Positions 37,901-50,296 of a stretch of 64,000 bases of DNA are shown here, one piece after another (the stretch's first letter is position 1; every line of letters begins with the position of its first letter). The notes beneath the pieces were generated by a model that was not told the origin of the DNA, made no database searches, and saw only the letters and a list, made by a program, of their open reading frames with translations. The stretch spans positions 33,952,243 through 34,016,242 of the forward strand of contig OX419761.1 of the NCBI GenBank assembly GCA_948567375.1, written 5' to 3'. This DNA is from Lunularia cruciata (lineage: Eukaryota; Streptophyta; Marchantiopsida; Lunulariales; Lunulariaceae). The position numbers were made by a program, and so were the translations under genes.

Positions 37901-38766
37901 TGTCTCAACAACTACTCAGTAAAGAATTACAAGCCTGTTGAACAATGGTATGCATGTACCTACAGATAATATTGTTACTTTACTAGGAGGTCATTCCTGG
38001 TACACGGCATACTTATTCAGAGCCAGAAGTCCACAAATTGAACAAGGTTTGTCAAAAAGAATGGCGTTGAAAATGAACCACTATGGTTCGTACAGGAATC
38101 GGAATGATTAGCCTGCAGAAGTCGTGAAAAATAGCTACTCCAGAAGTAGTGTATCGGCCCACAAGGATATTTGAACACTAAACTCTTTTTTCTCTTTTGA
38201 TCTCAACAACAACTAGGTGGGTTTACCTTTCGTGAGACGATCGTTGCCGTCGAATAGTAATTGCTTCAGGAACCCTTGGGGTCCATAAAGCTCACACTCA
38301 GTAATACTTTTGGATGAATGTGAAATTTTTCAAGTTGTCGACACTGACAGTAGAAAATGACAATTTGAACATCCGCAGCAAATCCTAAATATCCCCAACA
38401 TCTAAAGAAAGAAACCTTCATTCTCAAGTATTGACAACTGCAGAGTCATCTTCAATGTTGTTGTGTACTCACTTGGTACTTAGAAAGTGGATCTCCTAAA
38501 CTCGATAGCAGGCGAGACATTCGCCGAAGATCAAAGCCCTCATCAGATTCTGTGCCCGCACCTTTGGGTACTCCTTCCTTCTCGAAGTTTTTTAACGAAT
38601 TCAGGTACTCCTCCACCTCCATCACCAATTCCTCCATCTCTCCTGAATAATTCCTCAAACCACCAAACACAGGACGAAAAACTCCACACTTCGCACTGAT
38701 ATTATGAGCTGAATTGATCTTATTTCTCACAATCGGCCATATAGATTTGATTCTCGATGCACACAT
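34977..38766 (-). CDS. DHFS: Dihydrofolate synthase / folylpolyglutamate synthase family, ten exons, one apparent frameshift
   Basis: Joins L-glutamate to dihydropteroate in folate synthesis; plant enzymes of this type are mitochondrial. Exons read from the minus strand: 38766-38473, 37819-37722, 37494-37343, 37123-37061, 36965-36804, 36537-36328, 36192-36090, 35972-35841, 35629-35498, 35305-34977, about 557 residues. All introns are GT-AG. The arginine- and serine-bearing N-terminus (about 40 residues) suits a mitochondrial presequence. [17 protein letters not shown] is typical of the dihydrofolate synthase branch rather than the FPGS branch. [11 protein letters not shown] (residues 101-111) is the ATP-binding P-loop; [19 protein letters not shown] and VTGSLHAV are further family landmarks. 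All exon phases fit except exon 3, which is 152 bp where 151 is needed: one extra C in CAACCCAATAAGT (37437-37444). Otherwise it looks intact. Confidence 0.88.
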
Positions 38767-40425
38767 TCTGCAATGGGCCTATGTACGTCTCTTTCTTAGT
38801 ATCAGTAACTCCGATTCATCTAATTCTCAGCCAAAACGATCAGGACCTCAGTTTCAATTTACACGCCTTCTTCGACAAAAAGACGAAACGCTCGGATCCC
38901 CTTACCCACGGAGGATTCACTCACATAGCTCCCGTCGCACTCTGAGGAGACTCGTCCGAGTTGTCACACACCTTTAGAACTAGATACATAACGTCCGTCT
39001 CGAGGAAGTCCTTCAGTTGCAATCCAACAAGCTAGGTGGACTTACGTCCTCCTAACTTTTCCAACCCGATAGTATGATGTGCGTTAGACCCTCGGTTCAT
39101 CACAAAAATGCATTTCCGCAACAATCACAAACTGTCCACCTAAGAAACCATGAAATTCGGCGAACGGCTGCCAGCAAGGGGACCCACCGAGTTTTGATAA
39201 GCAGTTGCTTAAGGTTACGAGCCCCAGCCACCTTACGTGCGAATTCCCTCTAATTCTTCTTGGTAGCTGCTCTGAGATATCGCCAGAATCATCTCTTGAA
39301 GAGTGTCTTCTCAGAACTTTCTCTTGTTTTGAGTTCAATGCTTTGATTCTCTCTATTTTTCATGTGTTAATAATAGGCAATTGATTTTAGTTACGTTGGA
39401 ATCCAATTGAGTTTTTGCGAACTCGTTTTGCAGCCATGAATTGCGACCTGTATGCAGTTTCCTGTTTGCATATGGGCTTGTGGTTACTGATGGATGTGAG
39501 GAGGAAGGTTGTTCTTGGTCATGGTCAAAAGTCACAGATTCTCTGTGGTCTTTAAAGCTACCATCGCTACTATCTAACACACTCAACACACTACTGAGCG
39601 CCTCACAGCCCTCATGAATAAGAGATAATTGCACATTAATGACAACACGGTCTCAACACTTATTTCCAAAAGATTGCAATTACAAATTGAGATACCATTG
39701 TACCTCAAGAGCCAAGAGTTGCATGACTCGACCTATTTGTATCAGCCATATGAATTAATTACAGCAGGTTAATTCCTTCAATGAGAACATGATTACATCA
39801 CAACTCTTGAAACAATCCAGGAGAGAATCGGCGAGGGTACCCGTTTCGCGTCGAGCTTCTGGACGCTCAGTACACAAATTCTGTTGCGACTTTGGCCAGT
39901 GCTCAAAACTGGCAGGTCTCAGTCGAACGGCAGTTTCCCTGCACCTGAATCTCTTCTCCTGTCGGGTGATTCTTAAATATCAACTAAATCCACCTCAAAG
40001 CTCCAGCAGTCCCTTCTCGGGGGTGGAAAAGCTGAAGCTGTCCTGAATGAGATCGTCTGCTCCATGTACTCCTCTTTCTCGTCATCGAGAATCAGCGTTT
40101 TGGAAATCCTTTCTCAAAATATGGGTCAGGATAAAATTACAAGGTGTCTATAGATCGTAAGCTTTGAAGCAAATGAACATATCCTTTATGCTCCGGCGTT
40201 ATGTACCTGACAGGAAGCAACCATATTGTTAAAATTGAGAAGTGCAAGGGTTTTGCTCCTGAACTTCATTCCTGGTTATACAGTAACATGGTTTGTCATG
40301 AAGAACTACCTGAGGGCAACATTCAGCTTGATATGGCATTTAGTTTACCAGATAAAATAGACTGGTATTATGCTTGCCAAATCTATTTCACAAGCATGCC
40401 CTAGAGCACTTCGAGAGATTAGCAG
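38767..40425. other. Spacer between dihydrofolate synthase and the Nudix gene
   Basis: It should contain the synthase promoter (near 38770-39000) and the 3' end of the Nudix transcript (near 40100-40425). The minus-strand frame at 39353-39634 is serine-rich with no recognised family and no clear splice partners, so it is not called. Confidence 0.5.
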
Positions 40426-43400
40426 TTATGTCACTTGATTTAAAGTGCCAATGTCTGATATATGGAAAATTTCTGAGACTTCATCTTCATAGAGTTTGAT
40501 TTTAGCAGACAGCACCAACCCGTGTCTGATGAGAAAGTCAATGATGACAAGAGCACAGTTGGGCTTGTACTGCTCGGTGTCTCTGATGACGGAAAATACT
40601 TCAGAAACAGGTACTCTCATGAAACTCTGTACTTCACCATCTGTAATTTGAATCATAAGTCAAAATGCTTCTCTACCAGTAGCATACTTTGGAGCCTGCT
40701 GAAGCAGCACACCAGACGTGATAATAAATGAAAAAGCCACTAGATTGAAAGAAACTCACATCTGCACGAGCTCAAACAGAACAACTGACAGAACGTTTCA
40801 TCTGAAGTAGATTTGGGAAATGTGATACACATGCATAAAGAAAAGAGAAAACCAATAAAACGGGGCAGGGACTTTCTTAGACGGTACACTATTTTGAACC
40901 ATTAACTTCAACAATTACCGGCAAGAAAACAAGAAGCAGTCTAAGGTAAAATCGCGGGAAGCAATATGAACCTTTGTTATATGGTTGAAAGTCCAGAGGA
41001 AGTTCAAGATCGTAACAGAAGAGGAGATCCCTGCTATAGCAGTCCCCGTAGATCTCATCGTAGCTGACAGCTCCTACAGCGACAGCTCTGGAAGCAGCTC
41101 AAGAAAATGACAAGCTCAGTTTCTTGTCATTGCTTCGACACCGTAAAGTAAGTGCAGTGGATATAGAACTGCAGAAAAGGTAGTGTTCATAATTCTGATG
41201 TTTGCGAAAGAGGAAAGTTGTGTATCGTCCTTACTTTTCAGCTAGCTCACGAGGTATTGCAGCTTCTTCATCGCATTCCTTGATAACATTCTCTTTACAA
41301 CTGATGCCTTCAGGCTGCATACGTGGTGGAAATTAGTGGTTAATCTCACAAAATCTTGCTAGACATAAAGCTTCAAACACTAATCCGGAGCTTCTTGTTC
41401 GAAGTTCACGCACTTGTGAATAATCAGCAGCTGCGCGTTGGATTTGCCGTAAACGACGGCACAATAAGAAGATAATTGATGAGTGACCACATTCTACACA
41501 AGAAATTGGTGGAGGCCAACCTGCCCACCTGCAACGATGTGGTCTAACATCCCAGCATAGGTTGATTTGGTTTCACTTCGCCTGGCAACCCATAGGTGCT
41601 TTTCCCCATCGATAATAACGTAACCGTTCATGTGAACCCCGTACGCCTGTAAAACGATACAGAAATGGGGAAAATATAAAACTCAGGCCTCGTGAAAGAT
41701 TACCCTTCTAGTTATTTACTAAAGCCACATGAAAAATCTATTCCAGCTTGACAGTCTTCTCAAATGATTTTATGAGAGGCAAGGGTCTTGATATTCTCGG
41801 GTAAATGAAAAGGATGGTTGTCAGCACGACTTTATAATATGATGAATTATGTGAGTTTTGTTCGCAAACGACTCGCATGTGCCTTTATTAGTGGCAAAAA
41901 AATGCTTTTTTCGATCCATTTATGATTTTCTTCTAGCCATGAAGATCCCACATCTCCTTCCACATGTTTTCATCTACAGAGTCCCGTCCACTTTCTTGTT
42001 CTTCCCCTTCATGTCTCTTTGGTGAGGCTGAAGAGACCCTTCACATTCATTCAAATAAGAGACTGAAAAGTTTAATTATGATCAAAGGATATGCAGGTCT
42101 GCGTGTGCAGTATAAAATCCCCCCTATAGCAAGCAGATTTTGACCGTAATAAGATGCTTCCGCGTGCTCGTTACATACTTATACGCGCCTTACACTGTCG
42201 TACATTCGTTACAGAAGGAGGTTCCCTCAAAGGAGCGATTCCTACCCTGATTCCGAAGTGTTTGGCAGCTGCTCTCTCGATCAACAGGAAGGGTGACTCT
42301 CCATAACTTCGAACGACTGGATACAACTGCACAGACGTGATTTCACAAGTATGATCAAGTAGTCAGGCGGTGACAGCTTTGTATAGAGCTGCACACATAA
42401 GGGTTGCTCAACTAGCACAAGTATATGGTGCAGAAAGCTGTTGATTAGGGTAAAGAATGATAACAAGGGACAAGGTATTTTGCGATATGAGAAATATCAA
42501 GGGAAAATTATAGTCGATCTCTGGAATTATAGGGTCTTAGCTGAAACTTTATTGACCTCGCTACGCCAGCCATTGATCAATCCTTCTCCTTTCAATATTT
42601 CAAGTACTTCTCCTACTGCTTCTGTACGTTTCTCTGGTGTTGATAGACCTGGCGCAAGAGTCACATGCTTAGATGTCGAATATTTCCCGATGGTTCTGAT
42701 TGATTCTTCTTCTCCTTCAATCAGAAAAACCTTCGAAAACCGTTGAAGATGTTGGGCAAAACTGCAGAAAAGTTTCAAGCAGCTTGTTAAACCAAAGGTC
42801 AGATTGACTGAAGTCCGAACGAATAGAAACAAACTTAAAACATGTCCAGCCTGATACGCTTAAAGAGCAGTAGAGAGAGATCAATACCGGTGGTGTATGT
42901 GTCCCAGTATCTGCTTTTCAATCTTAAACGGTAAAAACTCTGAACTCCTCGTCTGTGAACAAAGCCCCATAAAATGATGAGTGACCATTACACCTACAGA
43001 ATCCGATGGACAACAAAATAGCAGCCTGATTATTTTACTACTTGATTGAAGAGGATCAGACGTTAAGCTTCTTGTATAATGCATGGTGAAGATCTAACTC
43101 ATTTACATATCAACGTTTCACCTCCAGAAGTTAGCAACTCTAAGAACTCAATACCCTACTTAACTTGAAGTCTAGTTCAAAACATTCAAACCTTCAGCGT
43201 GTACAAGATAATGAAAGGAAGGGAGGTTATGATGAACCAGACTTCTAATATGTTTAGGGTTCAAATTCAGATTATCTGCTCTGAACAAGATAATTGCCTA
43301 CCAAAAGGAAATCTACAAAACCTCTCCATGTTTCGAGGAATAGACATGTCAATCTACTATCAACAAATGAGCTTATAATCACTAAAGATTAAGCGCACAA

Positions 43401-43942
43401 AGAATATACTAAGAGGGTTTGCACGAACTAAGTCCATTGAAGACAAACCACGCGAAACAAGAAACAATCCATCTGAGTTGTGTCCGCGTGACAGGGTCTG
43501 TGTCAACAAAACTGGATCGCACTCATAACCTAGCTCAAAAGTTAATTGCACAGGAGCAATTGGAATGAGATAGAAGGCTTACTCGGCCACCATTACACGC
43601 GACCACTCGCTCGGCGAATCCACGCAATTCAGAATCGTACGGCACTGGCTTCTCCTCCAGAACCCCTCCATTCTCCAAATGCAAGACGCTTCTAATCCAT
43701 GATCTGCCGCTCAGCACAACCCTGTTCCTGATGCACTTCACCTTCGACTCATCACTGATTCTTCCTCCATTTCTCAAGCAGACTCTCTTCCAACCCAAAC
43801 CATCTCCAGTTGTCAACAGGCCTCGAGCAGCAGCAGCTGCTGCTCCTCCTCCTCCTCTTCCCGCTCGTCTACTGCAATTGCTGATCGATTCAAGCGTGTG
43901 CCCGCCCGTGCACGCTACCCATTCTGCTCCCCCTCTCATCAT
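40426..43942 (-). CDS. NUDT20: Nudix hydrolase of the NUDT20/NUDT24 (Tnr3-like) type, probably plastidial
   Basis: Exons on the minus strand: 43942-43583, 42952-42888, 42761-42557, 42326-42246, 41646-41521, 41314-41235, 41087-40972, 40640-40426; 415 residues, all phases consistent. An N-terminal region with glycine/alanine runs (about 90 residues) could be a transit peptide. A DUF4743-type domain follows (EFLPFKIEKQILGHIH, PGLSTPEKRTEAVGEVLEIL, FLLIERAAAKHFGI). Next is the Nudix fold (YGVHMNGYVIIDGEKHLWVA) with the Nudix box GGQPEGISCKENVIKECDEE (about residues 277-296). The box's usual R-E is K-E here, as I recall for this subfamily. YDEIYGDCYSRDLLFCYDLE and DGEVQSF follow. Plant and yeast relatives hydrolyse damaged (oxidised) thiamin diphosphates. 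Three donors (GTCAAT, GTTGGC, GTTCAT) are weak, but the frame demands them. Confidence 0.88.
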
Positions 43943-44538
43943 TGTTCTCTAAACGGCAGCACCAGCCTGCACCGCGCAGAGTTCATGAGATTCTATCTGC
44001 ACTCATCATCGAGCGAACAAACACTGTACGAGCACTAATTGCCAACTTAGAGGACCTTAATCTTCATTAGCTCAATTTTGTCTGTTTATATTACCAGAAA
44101 GACTAACCTGTACCTTCTACTATCGTCAATCAAGCTACAGAACTTAAGATGGGCCGGAGAAGTCTGCTGGAAGAGAAGACGAATGAGGCATGTTTATATA
44201 ATATCAGCTATTTTAATTTTCGTGGAAAACTTTGAATGAGTAGTTGGCTCTACAACCAATCAATAAGTGGTAATGTAATAAAAAGATCAACAGCTTTAGG
44301 GAAAGACTCATTAGTTATTACTATATGGTGCGATACCCATTTATCTAAGAATCGAGCTCTAATATTGAAGACCAACTCTCTTTTGTGGTTCAATCTGGTT
44401 TTCTAAATCTTTCAGATTCAACAAAAGAACGAATTTAGTTACGTTGTAATAATTCGCTATTGACATGCGCAAAATGATCAAGGAAGTATAAACACAGAGG
44501 CCAAGTAGTATATCCCGAAGGAAAGACGAGGAGGAAGC
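43943..44538. other. Upstream region of the Nudix gene, possibly shared promoter
   Basis: Non-coding. The Nudix gene starts leftward at 43942 and the proline-rich ORF rightward at 44539, so about 600 bp lie between divergent starts. TGTTTATATAATATC near 44192 is TATA-like. Confidence 0.45.
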
Positions 44539-44898
44539 ATGGTTATTGTAATTCCGAGCAGTGTGTTGTGCATTGCGGCAGGTTTCCCACCGGATGCGGG
44601 GACGAAGCACCGCGAGAGAGAACTGGAATTGGTTTTCAGGATGGGTGGAGAGCATGGTGAAAGCCCGCCTGAGGACGGAGGTTGCACCCCTCCAAATAAT
44701 GGATATTCACCACCACTGCTCCCGACACCTGAGTAACCCCCCACGCCTTACTACGACTCTCCCCTACACGGAGATGGATTCCCACCCACTGACAAATCAC
44801 CTCCATATGGAGGTGGATCTCCCCCTTACGGCGGCGAAAGCCCGCCTTACGGTGGTGAATTTCCTCCCTATGGTGGTGGCATGGACTATGGACTATGA
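44539..44898 (+). pseudogene. Short proline/glycine-rich ORF with SPPYGG repeats and one in-frame stop
   Basis: From ATG at 44539 the frame gives 65 residues ending GYSPPLLPTPE, then TAA (44734-44736). It continues in the same frame for 53 more codons, with four nearly identical repeats (SPPYGGG, SPPYGGE, SPPYGGE, FPPYGGG), before a TGA at 44896-44898. Such S-P-P-Y repeats are typical of hydroxyproline-rich wall proteins. The repeats lie beyond the stop in the same frame, so TAA could be a recent mutation of a tyrosine or glutamine codon. The first 34 residues look unrelated, so the true start may be an upstream exon or the internal ATG at 44641. It may be a young pseudogene, a misread exon or a sequence error. 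Confidence 0.45.
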
Positions 44899-45727
44899 AC
44901 TATGATCAGATACAATTCGTGTCTATATTGACATTGTCTTGTTGATATTTGCCTCCTGATAGTTTTCATCTAAACTCCATTGGGCAGTATGTTCATGGAT
45001 TTTGAAAAGAAAAAGAAACTAAATTTAAAGTTCTAACGTTTGTTTATTCCTGAAAATTTCGTACTCATGACAATTAAAACCTTTGAAAGATTGCACTTTA
45101 AGTTAGAGAAATGTCGTAAAGTGCAAGCTCTAATATAATTGCAATTTCCAGCCCGGAACCGAGGCATTATCAAGAGCGGACTGCGTTACCTCCGAGATGC
45201 ATGATGGCTTTCTCTCCAAATTTGGTCCAGGTTACCAGTTGTAAATTTGTAGTCAGAGGTCCTACACTTGGGAAGCAGGTCCAGCGAATCTGGTCACTGA
45301 ATCGAAAACTGCTATATTTTGTAAGTACCATCTGCTCATGCATTCTATGACCCCTTGTCTAATGCATACAATGTGAGCATATCTCTTGCTAACCCGACTG
45401 TCGCGTTCCCCTGAACTGGTGAGCACGGACTGTACACCGCTCTGATGTTAGACGAGTGCGACCTTGACTTGGTCGTGCGATAGCATTACGTGCATTAGCG
45501 CGTGTCTGCTTGTACGTCCCGACCTAAAATCTCCACATACGAGTCCCAGAAGACTCTTCCACGAATAGTTTCGAGAGTTGTAAAACGTCATGAAGTTAGA
45601 TTCCATAGCTTAAATCTAATCTTCATGTGCTCCACAAACCTGCTATTCCAACAGTTCCTGGGCAGACATAACATCATAATACATAGAATAAACAAAATGT
45701 AAGAACGGTCAGGCGTCAATGATCTGC
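44899..45727. other. Spacer with a direct repeat of the fucosyltransferase tail
   Basis: Non-coding. The segment 45241-45290 closely matches 45731-45777 (shared GGGAAGCAGGTCCAGCGA), the 3' tail of the fucosyltransferase pseudogene. This suggests a short local duplication. Nothing else is recognised. Confidence 0.6.
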
Positions 45728-47176
45728 TTATAAATTTGTAATCAGAAGTCCTACTCTTGGGAAGCAGGTCCAGCGATCAGCGATCAGTTTTATACCCCAA
45801 GCCACGTCTTCGCAAGCTTGAACATAACTTACATAAGGCAAGACGGTGGCAGGATTAGCATCGTACGCGATTTGACACTTGAGCAGAGGAGGCGTGTGAA
45901 AACAAGGTTCTATGGACTTCGCTCGAACACGGGGGTTTGGGAATCTTACCATCCATAGCCCTATACAGAATCGAACGTCTGATTCCAGCTAGAGCTTGGG
46001 GTGAGTAATCAGAAGTTGACCAGACACTGAATGAGGGAATATAAATATCTGCCCATGCTTTCAGGTCATGACTAAATGTACCTGTTTGCTGCCAGCCTTC
46101 ATGACTAGGTTGATGAATTGCCTCATGATGATCATCTGTAGGTCCGGAAAGATAAAAATCTCGAAGCTTTTCATAATAGTATGTCTGCAGGGAGGTCACT
46201 AAAACAGATGTCACCTTGTTCGGAGTTTCTAGGTTCCGCAGCTGAATTTTTTTCGATGCCGTGATCTTGCCGGGATCAGGAACAACATTCAGCAGAAGGT
46301 TATGATTACGAATGCATTCTTGCAATTGCTCCCAATATTTGGGCAATGGCGTATCATTGAAAGTTCGAATTTGAAACCCCACCTGCTGTTCGTGGTCCGC
46401 AAGGTATGCTCCGTAGAATCGCGAAATCCAGCTCCAGACCACATCTGAAGGATGAATATCTCCCCAACAAGTGAAAGATTGCCTCTTTTTCAGGAATTAG
46501 CTCTTGCAAGTCGGATTGGAACTTGGAAACGAAAAGCAATCCAGGGACGATATAGCTGTTCGATTTGACAAAAGGTCAGCGTTCTGCGATCAATTGTTCT
46601 TGCCCTGAGTCACAGAAAAATACTTGATCCTTCTCATCGGAAGTGGGAATAAGATGAATGTAAGAAAATCTCGTTCCAAAGGAATCATGGCCGAATCGCT
46701 GCGGCGAGGATTCGTTCAAGCTCCGAACCCACCCGCCGGTGATCTACAGAAGGGGAAAGCCAAAAGTGTGTGTAATCGGCTCAAAACACAGCTTGTTCAT
46801 GTATATGCATTTGTGTACTAGAACGGTTCGATTGTGAGTAGAGCGTATAGGAAGGCTGAAACGAATGTTATAAGTCTATTCCCTAAACCACTGTAAGCTA
46901 TCCATACTCAGTCATAGCGGCAGTCATCTTCGGCGACCTTGGATTTCCGAGTATCCTGCCGCTGCTTCTGCTGATTGAAATCTTTTGCTTTGCCAGCGCA
47001 TTCTCGATTATGGACCTCATACTGTTGAAGTCGTCGGCTGAGCTCCTCGGAAGTTTTATACCTGGAATGTCTATGGGGGTCATGTCCTGGACTTGCGCAA
47101 GTATCAGGCTCAAATTCAGAAAGAGCAGCAAGGAGCCCCACAAAAGTGGTGTCCGAATCCGGTTCACATCCGACAT
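45728..47176 (-). pseudogene. GT37 xyloglucan-type alpha-1,2-fucosyltransferase pseudogene
   Basis: Fragments in several frames line up in order with the family of plant FUT1, Golgi type II enzymes that fucosylate xyloglucan and related glycans. There is an N-terminal membrane anchor (TPLLWGSLLLFLNLSLILA, 47150-47094), SEELSRRLQQYEVHNREC, and VWIAYSGLGNRLITFVSAF (about 46905-46850). Then come GGWVRSLNESSPQRFG, KEAIFHLLG, the donor-site motif VGFQIRTF (about 46380), SDYSPQALAGI and EPCFHTPPLL. Lesions: frame changes near 47060, 46835, 46460 and 45930, and stops TGA at 46908-46910 and 46576-46578. The longest open piece (195 codons) starts at 46442. These lesions leave no plausible product. No intron is apparent across the aligned part. 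Confidence 0.88.
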
Positions 47177-48258
47177 CGCACGGGCAGCCTCGGCTGTAGT
47201 AGAAGCATTCTGTTTATCATCAAAACTTCGATTTGATGGTATACTCGAATCGCCCTCATATGGTCGTGACTCCCATTGCCTCTTACGATTGGACGGAAGA
47301 AGATTGGAAATTCTTAGTGATCCTACTATTGTGACTAAAGAATACAGACGCTAACAGCACAGGTACTCTGAGTCTCTTCTCGTCTGTCACGATCATGTGA
47401 GGGCTGCCAAAATCTGCCAAAATCTGCCAAAACCTTATCTAGTGGGGACTGGGCTGTCCTTCTTGATCTTGGGAGGTTCATGGCAATTTTCTCCTGCACT
47501 CTCCTGTAGTCTGAGTTTAGTTGGTTTGGCCGAGTGCTGTAATTCTAGCTCGGATTTTAGCTCTTCTTTCTCTTTGGGTATTGTGCTCGTTAACCCCTTT
47601 TGCACTTCTTGGTGCCCTTGTATTCCTTTTCCTTATTTGCTTCGTGTAGACTATGTGGCCTTTTGGCCTTCGTGTGTAGGCTGAACAGAACTGACAAAGT
47701 GCAATCAACCAAAAATCATTATCCACCTTCCACACACGTTTTCCTTCGCAAAAATTGGCATCCTCCTCAGACTACCACTCGCTCACGTGAAAGGGCTAAC
47801 TTAGTAAAATAAAGTCCTCAAGCTTTAGTCGATGCATAAAGTAGCTTTTAGAAGGGTGGGACCAGCTAACGTATATTAATTCAAACAGGGGACATGTATG
47901 AGTAACTTCATTAAGTCGTGTACTTGTGACTGTTGCTGAAGATTATCTTACCCGTTGGATGATCGTTTCCCACACTTCGCGAGGTATGACCCCCCTTATT
48001 CCTTATTATTTTTATATTTTCATGTCTATCCATCCAAAGGTTTGAGTATTCCTTATCGGACACAAAGACCCTACGGAAATTTTATAGAGTACATTTATAT
48101 CTCTCACATATGTGTAAACTTGGCCAACGACGACGTTGACTCTCTTTAATGTAATAGTTATACCGTTTTACGATAAGGTTCCCGGCCATTATCGTTATAA
48201 TCTGACATTAGCATTTTTCCTGACAAGAAGCTTGAAAAGTAGAATGAGATTCCAGTTC

Positions 48259-48313
<55 letters not shown>
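48259..48313. repeat. Compound (AT)n(AG)n microsatellite
   Basis: About 20 bp of AT repeats pass directly into about 35 bp of AG repeats. Confidence 0.97.
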
Positions 48314-48316
<3 letters not shown>

Positions 48317-49395
48317 TAAATTTGTATTTAGTTGCAATTTGAACTGGCAAAAATTGGTTTCATTATGAATTGGTATTCCAATTGCACAAAACGTCCTTAA
48401 AATACGGAACAGCTTGAATAAAGAAACTAATGACGAGAGAAAAGGGTTGCAATAAAAGTAACTCTGACGAAGCAAAGTAAGCCAATTTTATTCTCAAGAT
48501 CTTTATGTTTTGATATGTGTCTCGTTCCCCTAGATATTCTACAAATTCAACACTTATAAACGTGTGCACAGTTTCCTCGTAAAGTCTTCTGAATTTCCAA
48601 TTCTGTTGAGATTCTTGGGATTCCTATTTAATCTCGTTTCAAAGCTATATGTTTACTTTTGCAGAAGAGAGTTCATCATCCTTCGTTCTTACACAATCAG
48701 CTCTTGAGAGATCGTGACCCAAGCCATAAGTTAGACAAGTAAACTTTGAACTTTCATCTCCTGATAAAGATGGAAAGGGCCTCAGGATATGTGAATTTTT
48801 GGAACTGCCTATCGGATCGTGCCTTAAGGCAATGACAGGGAAAAATAGAGCACATAATGGTGTAACAACAATACGTATGCGGCTACTAAAGCAAACGACA
48901 TTTCGTACATGAGTAAGTAAGAGTAATATGAACGATGCAAACGAAAAGAATTGTATGATGATCACTTCCAATGAATATTGGCTTTATCTTATATTTTTAT
49001 ACAGGTAGAAGTTTTATGTTTGTTATACACCAGAAGAAAGAACGAGCAAAAAAGCTCTCAAATGTGAAATACATTGAATAATAGCATGTCTTATCAATCT
49101 AACCTACCACGGTATGCACCGTATCCTCATAAGGAAGATATCCAGAAAGGAAATGACGAACTCACTTCAGATGTCATGTCAATATAAAATGAGCTTGTCA
49201 TAATAATAATTTTGCAACGGTTCGAAAAATAAAATTGCACTTATCAAGGTTTTATGATTATGAGCTTTCACTTTTATGGAATTCAGCTTGTATCAAAACC
49301 TATTCCCAGTCCTTAGAATATGCGTCTCTTTCATATCATGTGGATCGAACTTTTTCCAAACCAACTTGAAACCAATGGAAGCTAACTCGTATTTT

Positions 49396-49447
49396 CGGGT
49401 TTTGGGTTTTGGGTTTCGTATTTTTTGGTTTAAGGGTTTTGGGTTCA
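49396..49447 (+). repeat. Degenerate telomere-like GGGTTTT patch
   Basis: CGGGTTTTGGGTTTTGGGTTT is followed by TAAGGGTTTTGGGTT. It resembles the plant telomere unit TTTAGGG but the units are imperfect and few, so it may be simple G/T-rich DNA. Confidence 0.45.
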
Positions 49448-50043
49448 AAACGGGGCCAAAATAATATTTGGTATTTGGGCCATACAAAATATTATTAAAA
49501 CGACATGTCTTAAGTTTTGATGGAAAGTCCTTATCCTCCCTAAGCTAAAAAGAAATGATTTTATCTGTCGTATAATATTTGTTGTATTCTTATGGTCAAG
49601 AAATACATGAAGCAAGAGAGCTCAAAGCAGAAAGGGTAGGTCGTTCTAATTTTTCTTGGAAGTGGATCGACTGTTCCTAGGAGATTTTGTCAATCACAGT
49701 TACATTTATGAGAAATGACAATGTGATACACGTATTGCCTCAAATTTCACCATCGGTGTCACCTCAGAGCTTGAAGATAATTCTATGCAAATGTATAATG
49801 CAATGTTAACTTAGGATTTATTGAAACTATCTGCAAAGAGACTGAGTTCTTACGGGAAAGATAATTCATGAGATAAGGGCCATAACACCAAACATGAACT
49901 TCTTTCAACCATCCAAAGTAGTATCTTGGACAGCAGTCGTTCCGAAGGTTACATTCCATTTCATGCAGCAAGAGATCCATGAGCTTTTATAGCCCTCAAC
50001 ATTCCAAGTCGATTGATGATGATTTAGAAGTTCATCTTCGTCA

Positions 50044-50296
50044 ATTGAAGTCGCTTTACCTTTTGTTCTTCTATCCTCTCAGAGATGGGTTTGGTCAGTT
50101 TTGATGAATCTCTGATTTTAATGTGAACAAGATGATGAAATCTCGGATATGCAATGATGACAGAACGAAGATTGAAGTCGCTTTACCTTTTGTTCTTCTA
50201 TCCTCCCAGAGATGGGTTTGTTCAGTTTTGATGAATCTCTGATTTTAATGTGAACAAGATGATGAAATCTCGGAGATGGAATGATGACAGAACGAA
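50044..50296 (+). repeat. Tandem duplication, two units of about 127 bp
   Basis: ATTGAAGTCGCTTTACCTTT begins at 50044 and again at 50171, and the copies stay aligned through GATGACAGAACGAA at 50158 and 50285. They differ at only a few positions (for example CCTCTCAG against CCTCCCAG), so the duplication is recent. No protein is encoded in a convincing frame. Confidence 0.92.

Noticed and set aside
39353..39634. Serine-rich 93-codon minus-strand ORF between two genes
   Set aside because: No recognised domain and no convincing splice partners; could be untranslated sequence of a neighbour.
49396..49447. Interstitial telomere
   Set aside because: Too few and too imperfect units to claim a telomere fusion; kept only as a low-confidence repeat.
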